A stretch of 9,628 nucleotides of DNA. It comes from Microcaldota archaeon (GTDB lineage Archaea; Micrarchaeota; Micrarchaeia; Micrarchaeales; CABMGC01). Both the position numbers and the translations under genes were made by a program. This document shows, piece by piece, positions 1 to 7,198 of this stretch (positions are counted from its first letter, which is position 1; the number at the start of each line of letters is the position of its first letter). Location: positions 1 to 9,628 of the forward strand of contig JASHUB010000043.1 of assembly GCA_030040265.1 (NCBI GenBank). The letters are read 5' to 3'. Under the pieces are notes generated by a model that was not told the DNA's origin, did no database searches, and was given only the letters and a program-made list of their open reading frames with translations.

Positions 1-18
1 CTGGACTCAGCTTGAATC

Positions 19-1143
19 ATGCCACTCTTCAGAAAGCACCATGGAGGACGGCCTGGTTTCGGGCTGCCCGACGCATACCGCATGCCCAGCTCGGACCGAG
101 AGCACGAGCTGGACGCGGCCACGGCGGCGAGGCTGGGCGAAGAGATGTCCCACATCCGCGCGAAGGCTGGATGGGTGCTGAGCAGGCGGACATCCCAGAA
201 GAGGCGAGGGCTGGCTCCTGTCGAGATTGCAAAGGAGCACCTGGAGCTCAGCAGGAAACTGCTTTCGGTCTACGATGAACTGTCAAAGCTGGAAGATGAT
301 ATCCAGAAGTACAAGGCTGGGACCAGGAAGGGTTCGCTCATGGGCTCGATGAAGACCGCTAAGGACTTCGTCAAGGAGGTCGCGAAGCTCCTCGTCTTCA
401 GCCAAAAAGAGGGCTACTCCAACAGGGGAGTCGATCCGCTCACGAAAGGGGAGCTAAGAGATTGGGTGCAGATAATGTCCTCAGACGACAGGGCATCGAT
501 GCTCGCTCTGCGTCTTCTCGCAGAGCAGAGCGCAGACCAGCTTATAGACACTGCAAAGGACCTGATGCAGGAGCAAGTACGGTTCGAGGCCCGGAAGCAC
601 ACGCTCGCCGAAGGCTGGGAGACCGTGAAACTCGATCTCATAGCTGCAAGGCGCAGGGTAAGGATGCTCCCGAAGCAGGATCCGGACAGGATGCAGCTTG
701 AAGAGGCACTGAAGAAGCTGCACGACCAGTCGAAGAAGGCAAAGAAGCCCGTGAAGGCGAAGCTCAAGAAGCTCAAGCCTCTCCTCGAAAAGGTCGGCGT
801 GCTCGCGGACATCATGTTCGAGTCAAGGCGCGCCCTCAGGCGGATCGCGGCATACACCGCACTGGTCCTGTCTGGGATCGAGATGCTGCTGGCCGCCTCC
901 AACCTGCTCAAGATGCCTGAACTGGAGTTTGCCGGAGGCGCGGGCGTCCTGGCAGCGACAGGCCTTCTCGGATTCGATGCCATACAGGAAGGTTCCGATG
1001 CCAGGAGGGACGTCGAAGAGGGCAGGAAAAGACGCGAGGCCACTGCCGAGATAGACGCCAAGATCGTAAAGATAGAGGCCGGCACGTTCGTTGACAGGGG
1101 CAAACAGCGCGGTCCCATCTGGCCATTCAACCGGATCCGATGA
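19..1143 (+). CDS. Hypothetical helical/coiled-coil protein with C-terminal hydrophobic hairpin
   Basis: 374 residues, no family recognised. The start is the first ATG after an in-frame TGA at 13-15, so the gene is complete at its 5' end. The N-terminal 65 residues are basic and probably disordered. Residues about 68-270 are charged and helical, with Lys/Glu/Leu heptad-like stretches (about 68-100, 180-215 and 225-258, the last very Lys-rich). Two hydrophobic segments follow, about 277-298 and 303-319, separated by a short KMPELE turn; they could form a membrane hairpin. The tail (320-374) is again charged and helical. No catalytic motif is visible. The gene overlaps the convergent hydrolase gene by 17 bases. 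The layout (soluble helical stalk plus hairpin near the C-terminus) suggests a membrane-associated scaffold, but that is inference only. Codon use matches the neighbours. Confidence 0.75.
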   Translation: MPLFRKHHGGRPGFGLPDAYRMPSSDREHELDAATAARLGEEMSHIRAKAGWVLSRRTSQKRRGLAPVEIAKEHLELSRKLLSVYDELSKLEDDIQKYKAGTRKGSLMGSMKTAKDFVKEVAKLLVFSQKEGYSNRGVDPLTKGELRDWVQIMSSDDRASMLALRLLAEQSADQLIDTAKDLMQEQVRFEARKHTLAEGWETVKLDLIAARRRVRMLPKQDPDRMQLEEALKKLHDQSKKAKKPVKAKLKKLKPLLEKVGVLADIMFESRRALRRIAAYTALVLSGIEMLLAASNLLKMPELEFAGGAGVLAATGLLGFDAIQEGSDARRDVEEGRKRREATAEIDAKIVKIEAGTFVDRGKQRGPIWPFNRIR

Positions 1144-1714
1144 CTTCGTTGACCGCGTCGAGCACGGCCTGCAGCTCCGTGACGTCATCGGCGCTCGTTA
1201 TGTGGCCTAGATTCGGCAGGATGACCGTCTCGGCGCCAAGCTGGTTCTTGAACATCTCTGCGTTGCTGACAGGCACGTAAGGGTCGTTGCTTGAGAATAT
1301 GGACACAATCTTTCCGACGCTTCTCCTAACCTTGCCGAAGTCTATGGGCGTGTGGAGCCATGGTCTCGCGATGTCCAGGCTCCCGTCTTCCTCAAGCACG
1401 TCCTCGTTCATGCTTATCCATCCGGCCACGGTCACCATGCCGCCGGCAACGACCTCGTCAGAAACGTCCTCAAGGTATCTCATCACTGTCTGCGCGCCTA
1501 TGCTGTGCCCAACAAAGTACGTGTTGCGGTCCACGCCGCCTACTGCAACCGCCAGGGCGTCGACCCAGTCATCTATGATCGGCTCGTCCGGGTCGGGCAT
1601 CTCCGGGACGATAACCTCGCAGCCGGCTTTCTCGAGCTGTGCCTTCAGCCAAGGGTACCAGTCCTCTGTCGGGCTGCCGCTCCACCTGTGCACTATGACA
1701 ACGCGCTTCGCCAT
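1127..1714 (-). CDS. RBBP9/YdeN-family alpha/beta serine hydrolase
   Basis: 195 residues, the full length of the RBBP9/YdeN family (about 180-200). The N-terminal strand-turn segment reads VVIVHRWSGSP, where the family usually has a His-Gly-x-x-Gly-type oxyanion loop. It is followed by the family-typical W-x-x-W-L (DWYPWL) and EMPDPDEP segments. The nucleophile elbow GHSIGA puts the catalytic Ser at residue 71. A likely acid is Asp144 in SNDPYVP, and the catalytic His is His171 in NLGHI. Substrates of this family are poorly known (small esters or peptides), so no reaction is assigned. It is cytoplasmic, with no signal peptide. The ATG at 1712-1714 lies about 25 bases from the AT-rich box at 1734-1743, which suggests a leaderless transcript. 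It is divergent from the ERCC4 nuclease gene, and its 3' end overlaps the first gene. Confidence 0.92.
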   Translation of the reverse strand: MAKRVVIVHRWSGSPTEDWYPWLKAQLEKAGCEVIVPEMPDPDEPIIDDWVDALAVAVGGVDRNTYFVGHSIGAQTVMRYLEDVSDEVVAGGMVTVAGWISMNEDVLEEDGSLDIARPWLHTPIDFGKVRRSVGKIVSIFSSNDPYVPVSNAEMFKNQLGAETVILPNLGHITSADDVTELQAVLDAVNEVIGSG

Positions 1715-1733
1715 GATACAACTTCATGAGGGG

Positions 1734-1743
1734 AATTAATAAA
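1734..1743. promoter_or_regulatory. Shared bidirectional TATA-like box for two divergent leaderless genes
   Basis: The sequence AATTAATAAA has a palindromic ATTAAT core. Its centre is about 25 bases from the hydrolase ATG on the minus strand (1714) and about 26 bases from the GTG at 1765 on the plus strand. Archaeal transcription usually starts about 25-27 bases from the TATA centre, so both mRNAs would begin at or next to their start codons. The position is seen directly; use in both directions is inferred. Confidence 0.55.
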
Positions 1744-1764
1744 CATTTCCCGGCAAGGAGTATC

Positions 1765-2427
1765 GTGGAGTTCAGCATAATCGTGGACAAGCGCGAGCGC
1801 AACATCGCAATCCTCGAGGGGCTAGAGGAAAGCGGGATAAATGTCATGATGGCGCAGCTGCCCGTGGCCGATTACGTCGTCTCCGACAGGATGTGCGTAG
1901 AGCGCAAGACCGTGACTGATTTTGAGAAGTCCATAATGGACAACCGTCTTTTCGACCAGCTCGAGCGCATGAGTGCGGCGTTCAAGAAGCCCATCCTGCT
2001 GATCGAGGGGGAGGACAGCGACTTCATGCTCAACAAGAACGTCATAATAGGCACCATAATCGCGTCATTCGCCGACTTCAACGTCCAGGTGGTGCGATCG
2101 CACGACGAGCACGAGACGGCAGCGATGCTCGCCAAGCTCGCCGAACGCGAGCAGGACCACACGCGCAGGGAGCCGCGCGTGCTAGGCTCGAAGAGAGCGC
2201 ACAGCACTCAGGACTGGCAGGTCCTGATACTCGCGTCGATGCCAGGGGTGGGTCCGAAGCTGGCGAAGTCTCTGATAAAGCACTTCAAGTCGATAAGGAG
2301 CATAGTCCTCGCGGACAAGGACGAGCTGCAGGAGGTGGACAAGATCGGTAAGAAGAAGGCGGAGCACATCCACAAGATACTCAACGCCGTCTTCGAGGAG
2401 CAGGAAGAGGAACTGATAATGGAATGA
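1765..2427 (+). CDS. XPF/Hef-type ERCC4 endonuclease with C-terminal helix-hairpin-helix domain, no helicase
   Basis: A structure-specific DNA endonuclease of the XPF/Mus81/Hef group, expected to cut branched or fork DNA in repair and replication restart. With the GTG start it has 220 residues. The ERCC4 nuclease domain (about 1-130) shows D-x-R-E (Asp8-Glu11), an Asp36 in VADY, and the signature VERKTVTD (Glu46, Arg47, Lys48, Asp52), so all metal-site residues are present. Residues about 150-206 form a tandem helix-hairpin-helix domain, with hairpins MPGVGPKLA and VDKIGKKKAE. There is no N-terminal SF2 helicase as in euryarchaeal Hef; the layout is that of short crenarchaeal XPF. The acidic C-terminus (EEQEEELIME) has no obvious PCNA-binding Q-x-x-L-x-x-F-F motif. 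The GTG was preferred to the ATG at 1726 because the nuclease fold starts immediately after it, GGAG lies 4 bases upstream, and the TATA-like box lies downstream of 1726. Confidence 0.92.
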   Translation: MEFSIIVDKRERNIAILEGLEESGINVMMAQLPVADYVVSDRMCVERKTVTDFEKSIMDNRLFDQLERMSAAFKKPILLIEGEDSDFMLNKNVIIGTIIASFADFNVQVVRSHDEHETAAMLAKLAEREQDHTRREPRVLGSKRAHSTQDWQVLILASMPGVGPKLAKSLIKHFKSIRSIVLADKDELQEVDKIGKKKAEHIHKILNAVFEEQEEELIME

Positions 2428-2442
2428 GCTCCTTAGAAAAGG

Positions 2443-2449
2443 CTATAAA
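2443..2449 (+). promoter_or_regulatory. TATA-like box upstream of the ankyrin-like gene
   Basis: CTATAAA lies 16 bases after the nuclease stop. A transcript would start near 2472, giving a leader of about 43 bases before the ATG at 2515. No convincing Shine-Dalgarno sequence precedes that ATG. Confidence 0.35.
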
Positions 2450-2514
2450 CGAGTTCCAACAATAAGTCTGCTTGAGAAACTGGGGATTCTCTGGCACAGC
2501 CTCCTACAACGCGA

Positions 2515-3360
2515 ATGGTTTTTACGGACAGCAGAGCGAAGACAGTCTATCCGCCGAGCAGGTCCGAGCCGCTGCGCGACATACCCCCGATCATGACGTC
2601 GATGCGCGACTATCAGAGGCACCAGAAGTTCCTTGGCATCCTGCGCGATGCCAAATGGATGTCCGATTATGAGCGGTTCGAGACCGCTGTGAGGTGCGTT
2701 TGGGACGGGGAGTTCAGCACCGCAATGGCGCTTTTAGGCACGTACCCCGAGCTGGCGAAGTTCGTTCACCCGGTCACCAGAAGGACCCTGCTCTACGAAA
2801 CCGTAATAAACTCCGGAGGGACGAAGGAGCAGACGGCCAAGCTGATCGGCAGGCTCGTCGCAAGCCATCCCGACAGACTGGTCTCATTCCCCGCGCCTGA
2901 GAACGGCTCTGGCCCATACTACCGGACCGTGCTCGGCGAAGCGGCTGCACAGGCCCTGGTGTTCGAGTCCGAGGTTCTCATGTCCCAGGGTTTCGATCCA
3001 AGGCATGGGGACACCCACGGCCGCCGCTGCTCGCAAATCACTGACGCCGAGAACCCGAAGTCATGGCGAAGCAGGGCGAAACAGGTCGCGCTCTATGTCA
3101 CAAGGCTATTCCCGCTCATCGACTCTGACCAGATGGAGCTTGACCTTGCAGGCGCTATATCCGTCGAGAGGCTTAGGCTAGAGGCCCGCACTGCGGCTCC
3201 AGACGCCAGCGAGCGTGCAAAAAGGCACGAGAGGCTCGCGGCCATATTCAAGGAAGCGGAAAGGAACCGCGACGATGCAGATTTTGAGGCAGCGCCGCCG
3301 GCCTTCGTCAACGTAAGCCGCGCAGACATACTGTCTGCGAGGAGAAGCGGTAAGGCCTAA
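2515..3360 (+). CDS. Hypothetical protein, possibly with divergent ankyrin-like repeats
   Basis: 281 residues, soluble, with no signal peptide or membrane segment. The middle (about 65-180) has a rhythm like degenerate ankyrin repeats: FSTAMALLGTYPELAKF, then TLLYETV with a LIGRLVASHPDRLV helix pair, then TVLGEAAAQ leading into EVLMSQGFDPRHGDTHGRR. The last piece resembles the G-x-D-P-x-x-x-D-x-x-G turn between ankyrin repeats. The first 60 residues and the charged C-terminal 75 residues match nothing I recognise. The start is uncertain: ATG 2515 is the first ATG in frame, but it lacks a good ribosome site, and an ATG at 2593 (residue 27) is also possible. The gene has its own TATA-like box, so it is probably not co-transcribed with the nuclease. 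It ends in a 4-base overlap with the convergent HAD gene. The ankyrin call is an inference from pattern; the coding call is firmer. Confidence 0.6.
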   Translation: MVFTDSRAKTVYPPSRSEPLRDIPPIMTSMRDYQRHQKFLGILRDAKWMSDYERFETAVRCVWDGEFSTAMALLGTYPELAKFVHPVTRRTLLYETVINSGGTKEQTAKLIGRLVASHPDRLVSFPAPENGSGPYYRTVLGEAAAQALVFESEVLMSQGFDPRHGDTHGRRCSQITDAENPKSWRSRAKQVALYVTRLFPLIDSDQMELDLAGAISVERLRLEARTAAPDASERAKRHERLAAIFKEAERNRDDADFEAAPPAFVNVSRADILSARRSGKA

Positions 3361-4529
3361 TCTCCGAGCAGTTCCGTGGTCGCCACGTCTCCAGCTGCGT
3401 CCAAGTCGAGTTCAAGCTTCAGCCAAGACTCGACCTCCAACCTCTCCGATTTTATGAACGCGTCCAGCAGCTTCTTGCTGCTCGCGAACGCTATGAACGC
3501 CTTCAGGTCACGGGCCCCGACAGACCCGATTGCCTCCTTTATGTGCGTGTCGCCGCTCACGAGCATCAGCATCTCCATCGCATCGGAATTGGACCTGGAG
3601 ATGCCATCCCTCCTCCTAATCACGGCGTTGGCGTATGCCGGGAGAAGCCGTTCCTCGTCCGCGCTCTCGGAATCGAGCAGCAGCACGAATTCCTCTCCAT
3701 TTGAAATGCCTTTGGCGCGTTCCACCAACCCGCTCATCCCTGGCCTTCCCTTGCACACGCATGCTACGGGCTTTCCGGAGATGTCCGCATCACGGCTTGC
3801 AGTAGTTGGGACCGCATCGCCAATAGCGTTGAGCACGCCGCCAAATCCTGACAGGTCCTTGAGTGCATAATCAGGTTGCAACTTTCTCAATTCCTCAAAT
3901 CGATAGTCTCCGGTTGCAACCGAGACGATCCTAAGCCCGGCCTTCCTAGCGGCCTCCACGTCGTTAGGGGCGTCACCGACGCAGATGATCTCCTCCTTCC
4001 CGAAATTGTGCCCGGCTTTCTCCGAGGCCATGGCCACAGCCCGCTTTATTATGTCAACTCGCGCTTCAAAAAGCTCGGAATTCGATACTACATCTACCAT
4101 GCCGCTGATTCCGGCATCCTCCATCTTCATCAGTGTCGTGCCAGAAGTGTTTCCGGTAGCTAGCGCCAGGGTATACCCTTTCTGCCTCAGCTCCCGCAAC
4201 AGCTCCACCGCGCCCTTCAGCGGCCTCTTCTCTACCCGGTGGCTTGCATAGTATTCGTCGACCTTCGCAAAGAGCTCCTTGATGTGGGACTTCACTTGTG
4301 TGTCCTTTATCCCATAAAGTTTGCCCAGTGCAACGAGCCTCAACGTCTCGGGCATTCCGTGAGGAAGGCTCTCCTTCCTGGTGGTCGCGATCTTGAAGAC
4401 CTTCTCAAGTGCATAGTTCGTGCGTTCCCTGGACCCTCCCCCTGTGATCAGCGTCCCATCGAGGTCGAAAATGAACAGTAGGCGTCTCTTCTCCGACCCA
4501 CCTTTCTTCGTCTCCAAAGCATCACGCAT
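3357..4529 (-). CDS. HAD phosphatase (Gph-like) fused to a C-terminal Cgi121/KEOPS-like domain
   Basis: 390 residues from the ATG. Residues about 15-235 form a HAD phosphohydrolase with a helical cap. Motif I is FIFDLDGTL (nucleophile Asp22, acid/base Asp24), motif II is LATGN (Thr125), motif III Lys is probably Lys162, and motif IV is GDAPND (Asp186, Asp190). The wording is closest to phosphoglycolate phosphatase-like (Gph) enzymes, but the substrate cannot be told. After a linker of about 20 residues comes a domain (about 253-370) that does not belong to HAD proteins. It reads as Cgi121: an AYANAV helix, then AMEMLMLVSGDTHIKEAI and SVGARD (about 317-341), matching the family pattern E-I/M-L-x-x-x-S-G-x-x-x-I-x-E-A-I-x-x-x-G. 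In KEOPS, Cgi121 binds the Bud32 kinase and the tRNA CCA end. A TTG at 4544 would add five residues; ATG was chosen because it leaves a leader of about 18 bases after the promoter. Confidence 0.85.
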   Translation of the reverse strand: MRDALETKKGGSEKRRLLFIFDLDGTLITGGGSRERTNYALEKVFKIATTRKESLPHGMPETLRLVALGKLYGIKDTQVKSHIKELFAKVDEYYASHRVEKRPLKGAVELLRELRQKGYTLALATGNTSGTTLMKMEDAGISGMVDVVSNSELFEARVDIIKRAVAMASEKAGHNFGKEEIICVGDAPNDVEAARKAGLRIVSVATGDYRFEELRKLQPDYALKDLSGFGGVLNAIGDAVPTTASRDADISGKPVACVCKGRPGMSGLVERAKGISNGEEFVLLLDSESADEERLLPAYANAVIRRRDGISRSNSDAMEMLMLVSGDTHIKEAIGSVGARDLKAFIAFASSKKLLDAFIKSERLEVESWLKLELDLDAAGDVATTELLGD

Positions 4530-4563
4530 CCTGGCTCTGCACAACCCTTAAATTACTTTCTTT

Positions 4564-4579
4564 GCATATCTTTATATGC
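4564..4579. promoter_or_regulatory. Palindromic TATA-like element between divergent HAD-Cgi121 and rpS8e genes
   Basis: GCATAT-CTTT-ATATGC is a perfect 6-base inverted repeat with a 4-base centre. On the minus strand ATATAAAG forms a TATA box that would start transcription near 4547, just before the HAD gene. On the plus strand CTTTATATG would start near 4600, leaving a leader of about 42 bases before rpS8e. It could be a bidirectional promoter or a repressor site over the box. A second plus-strand candidate (CTTAAAT) lies at 4625-4631. Confidence 0.5.
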
Positions 4580-4641
4580 TTTTTACGGCAGAAGGAAACG
4601 AGCCAGTTCTGGTTCTTTTTAACGCTTAAATCAGTGATGAA

Positions 4642-5034
4642 ATGAGTCAATTCGGAGTGCAGGTACACGGCAAGCCTGGAAGGAAGCTCTCGGGCAACGG
4701 CAAGACCAAGATCAAGTCCAGGGACAAGAAGAGATACGAGATCGGAGGATACTTCGCAGCAACAAAGCTTTCTGAGAAGGACAGCACAGCGGCCTACCGC
4801 GGAAGGGGCGGCGCCTCGAAGAGCAGGCTGAAGTACGCCGCGACAGCCAACCTCCTGACGAAGCAGGGATACAAGAAGGTCAAGATAAAGGCGATCATCG
4901 AGTCGCCGGACAACAGGAACTTCGCCAGGCTGAACATCATAACGAAGGGCACGATCATAGACACGGAGCTTGGCAAGGCCGTGGTCACGAACAGGCCGGG
5001 CCGCGAGGGCAGCATAAACGCGAAGCTCGTCTAG
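4642..5034 (+). CDS. rps8e: Ribosomal protein S8e (eS8), small subunit
   Basis: 130 residues, the archaeal length for eS8, a small-subunit protein found in archaea and eukaryotes but not bacteria. Characteristic pieces are visible: the basic N-terminal GKPGRKLSGNG, then KRYEIGGYFAATKLS, the RGRGGASKSRLKYA segment, and the very conserved NIITKGTIIDTELGKA followed by VVTNRPGREGSINAKLV. The ATG start has GTGAT (4634-4638) close upstream as a possible ribosome site. A GTG at residue 6 would give an N-terminus nearer to the family norm and sits about 27 bases from the CTTAAAT box at 4625-4631, so the start is not certain. It appears to lead an operon with the next three genes (gaps of 8, 3 and 8 bases). 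Confidence 0.97.
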   Translation: MSQFGVQVHGKPGRKLSGNGKTKIKSRDKKRYEIGGYFAATKLSEKDSTAAYRGRGGASKSRLKYAATANLLTKQGYKKVKIKAIIESPDNRNFARLNIITKGTIIDTELGKAVVTNRPGREGSINAKLV

Positions 5035-5042
5035 GTGATCGC

Positions 5043-5420
5043 ATGGCGACAAGAGTCTACGTCTGCGACGCGTCTCATTCTGAGGAGCTCAAAAAACTCC
5101 TGGCATACGACCCTTATCTTGACAAGAGCCTCAACGAGGAGCAGCTCGCCAAGGTGAGAACTGACCCTGAGGCGAACGTCATCTTCGTGAGGCAGGACTA
5201 CGTACTCAAGGAGGGCGCGGCCTACGGCCTGGACTCGCAAAAATGCTACTTATACCTGAAGGCGCAGGACGATTTCCTGGACCAGGCGGAGAAGAAGCTC
5301 AAGAAGCTCATCCAGGGCCTGCAGAGGGCCAGCAAGGGAGATGAGGACAAGGTCTCGGCGGCTATAACGGAGGAGCGCTCAGCGGCGGAGCAGGGACTAG
5401 GTTCCATTTTCGGTGGTTGA
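5043..5420 (+). CDS. Conserved-looking hypothetical protein between rpS8e and argF
   Basis: 125 residues, not recognised. The first 100 residues look like a compact alpha/beta fold: strand TRVYVCD, helix SEELKKLLAYD, a loop with YLDKSLNEEQLAKVRTD, strand NVIFVRQDYVL, KEGAAYGLDSQKCYLYLKA, and helix FLDQAEKKLKKLIQGL. The last 25 residues are charged and end in Gly-rich GLGSIFGG. Two Cys residues (8 and 68) are too few for a zinc site. There is no signal peptide or membrane segment. Translation is well supported: GGTG at 5034-5037 shares its first G with the S8e stop codon TAG and lies 5 bases before the ATG. Its 3' end overlaps the argF ribosome site. Position in a ribosomal-protein operon hints at a housekeeping role in or near translation, but that is only context. 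Confidence 0.85.
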   Translation: MATRVYVCDASHSEELKKLLAYDPYLDKSLNEEQLAKVRTDPEANVIFVRQDYVLKEGAAYGLDSQKCYLYLKAQDDFLDQAEKKLKKLIQGLQRASKGDEDKVSAAITEERSAAEQGLGSIFGG

Positions 5421-5423
5421 GCC

Positions 5424-6329
<906 letters not shown>

Positions 6330-6337
6330 GTGTTCAG

Positions 6338-7198
6338 CTGAGCGCCCTGGAAGGACTTGTTTTCGGAATCGTCGCCATGTTTGGTTTCGGCCTGGAGAAC
6401 TATGTCATGTCCGTCACCGACAGGCGCATAGGCGCCTTCCGCGCTACAGCGTGGCTAACCATAATAGTCACCGCGTGCCTGATTGTGCTATCGCTGTTCT
6501 TCTTCAGCCACGTAACCGTCACGCTGGCGACGGTCGGGATAATACTGGTCGCCGCGGTAATGGGCAACGTTGGACTCCTCTCTTTCAACAAAGGCGCGCA
6601 GGTCGGGAACATACCTGTTGTCGTGACAATATCCGCAGCATGGGGCGCGCTCACCGCGGTGCTCAGCATCCTGCTCCTAGGCGAGCACCTTTTGGCAATG
6701 CAAGCGCTCTACATAACGCTGATAATAATCGGCACCCTCCTGGTATGCTTCAGGTTCGGGCACGCCATCAAGGCGATGAAGAAGAACGCCAGGCTCGGCA
6801 TGGAGTACGCGTTCCTGGCTCTGGTCGGCTGGGGAGCCTACTTCTTTCTGCTTAGCGTGCTCGTCAAGGCGCTCGGCTGGTTCGATGCCGCGGTGCTGCT
6901 CACGATACCCACACTGCTGATACTTCTCGCCTACGGCGAGGCGACAAAGGCGAAGTTCAAGATCCACAAGGGCAACGTCCTGCCAGTCCTTGCGATAGGC
7001 TTCCTGAACCTGATTGCGTTCCTGTCCTACAATCTCGGCGTGTCGCTCAACTACACGTCCATAGTGGCGCCGATAGCGGCGGCCGGCCCGGTCATAACAA
7101 TAACGCTGGCCATACTGATACTGAAGGAGAAGGTGGAGAAAACTCAAATCCTCGGGATAGCCCTAGTGATACTCGGGCTCATCCTGCTGTCTGCCTGA
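6338..7198 (+). CDS. EamA/DMT-family ten-helix membrane transporter, probable CTG start
   Basis: About 286 residues from the proposed CTG, the usual EamA size. Two homologous halves of five hydrophobic helices are visible. The first half begins EGLVFGIVAMFGFG and ends with LLLGEHLLAMQAL and a further helix; the second begins about EYAFLALVGWGAYFF and ends with AILILKEKVEKTQILG and a last helix. Glu followed by a helix start near the end of each half is typical. Such transporters often export amino acids or metabolites; the substrate here is unknown, though the position after argF suggests an arginine-pathway compound. Start: no ATG, GTG or TTG in this frame lies between 6257 (deep inside argF) and 6377, and 6377 would cut helix 1. 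CTG 6338 lies 5 bases after GGTG (6329-6332), the same spacing as at the gene starting at 5043. It ends directly against the next convergent gene. Confidence 0.9.
   Translation: MSALEGLVFGIVAMFGFGLENYVMSVTDRRIGAFRATAWLTIIVTACLIVLSLFFFSHVTVTLATVGIILVAAVMGNVGLLSFNKGAQVGNIPVVVTISAAWGALTAVLSILLLGEHLLAMQALYITLIIIGTLLVCFRFGHAIKAMKKNARLGMEYAFLALVGWGAYFFLLSVLVKALGWFDAAVLLTIPTLLILLAYGEATKAKFKIHKGNVLPVLAIGFLNLIAFLSYNLGVSLNYTSIVAPIAAAGPVITITLAILILKEKVEKTQILGIALVILGLILLSA

Noticed and set aside
414..1130. A 238-codon open frame on the minus strand opposite the first gene
   Set aside because: It is Ser/Ala/Arg-rich with no recognisable pattern and lies wholly inside a longer frame with plausible helical protein composition. 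It looks like an antisense shadow.
1726..1764. ATG at 1726 as start of the ERCC4 nuclease
   Set aside because: The only TATA-like box lies after it, and the added 13 residues precede the expected start of the nuclease fold.
2472..2672. A 66-codon plus-strand frame starting with TTG at 2472
   Set aside because: It coincides with a predicted transcript start, but it overlaps the longer, better-composed frame at 2515 and has no recognisable features.
3376..3870. A 164-codon plus-strand frame opposite the Cgi121-like part of the HAD fusion
   Set aside because: It is Ser-rich low-complexity translation, and the minus frame continues without a break from the HAD domain into a domain with a family-like pattern.
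5288..5310. Repeated AAGAAGCTC-type units, also seen near 760-778
   Set aside because: These encode Lys-Leu-rich helices in two unrelated proteins. They are simple codon repetition and not a DNA repeat element.
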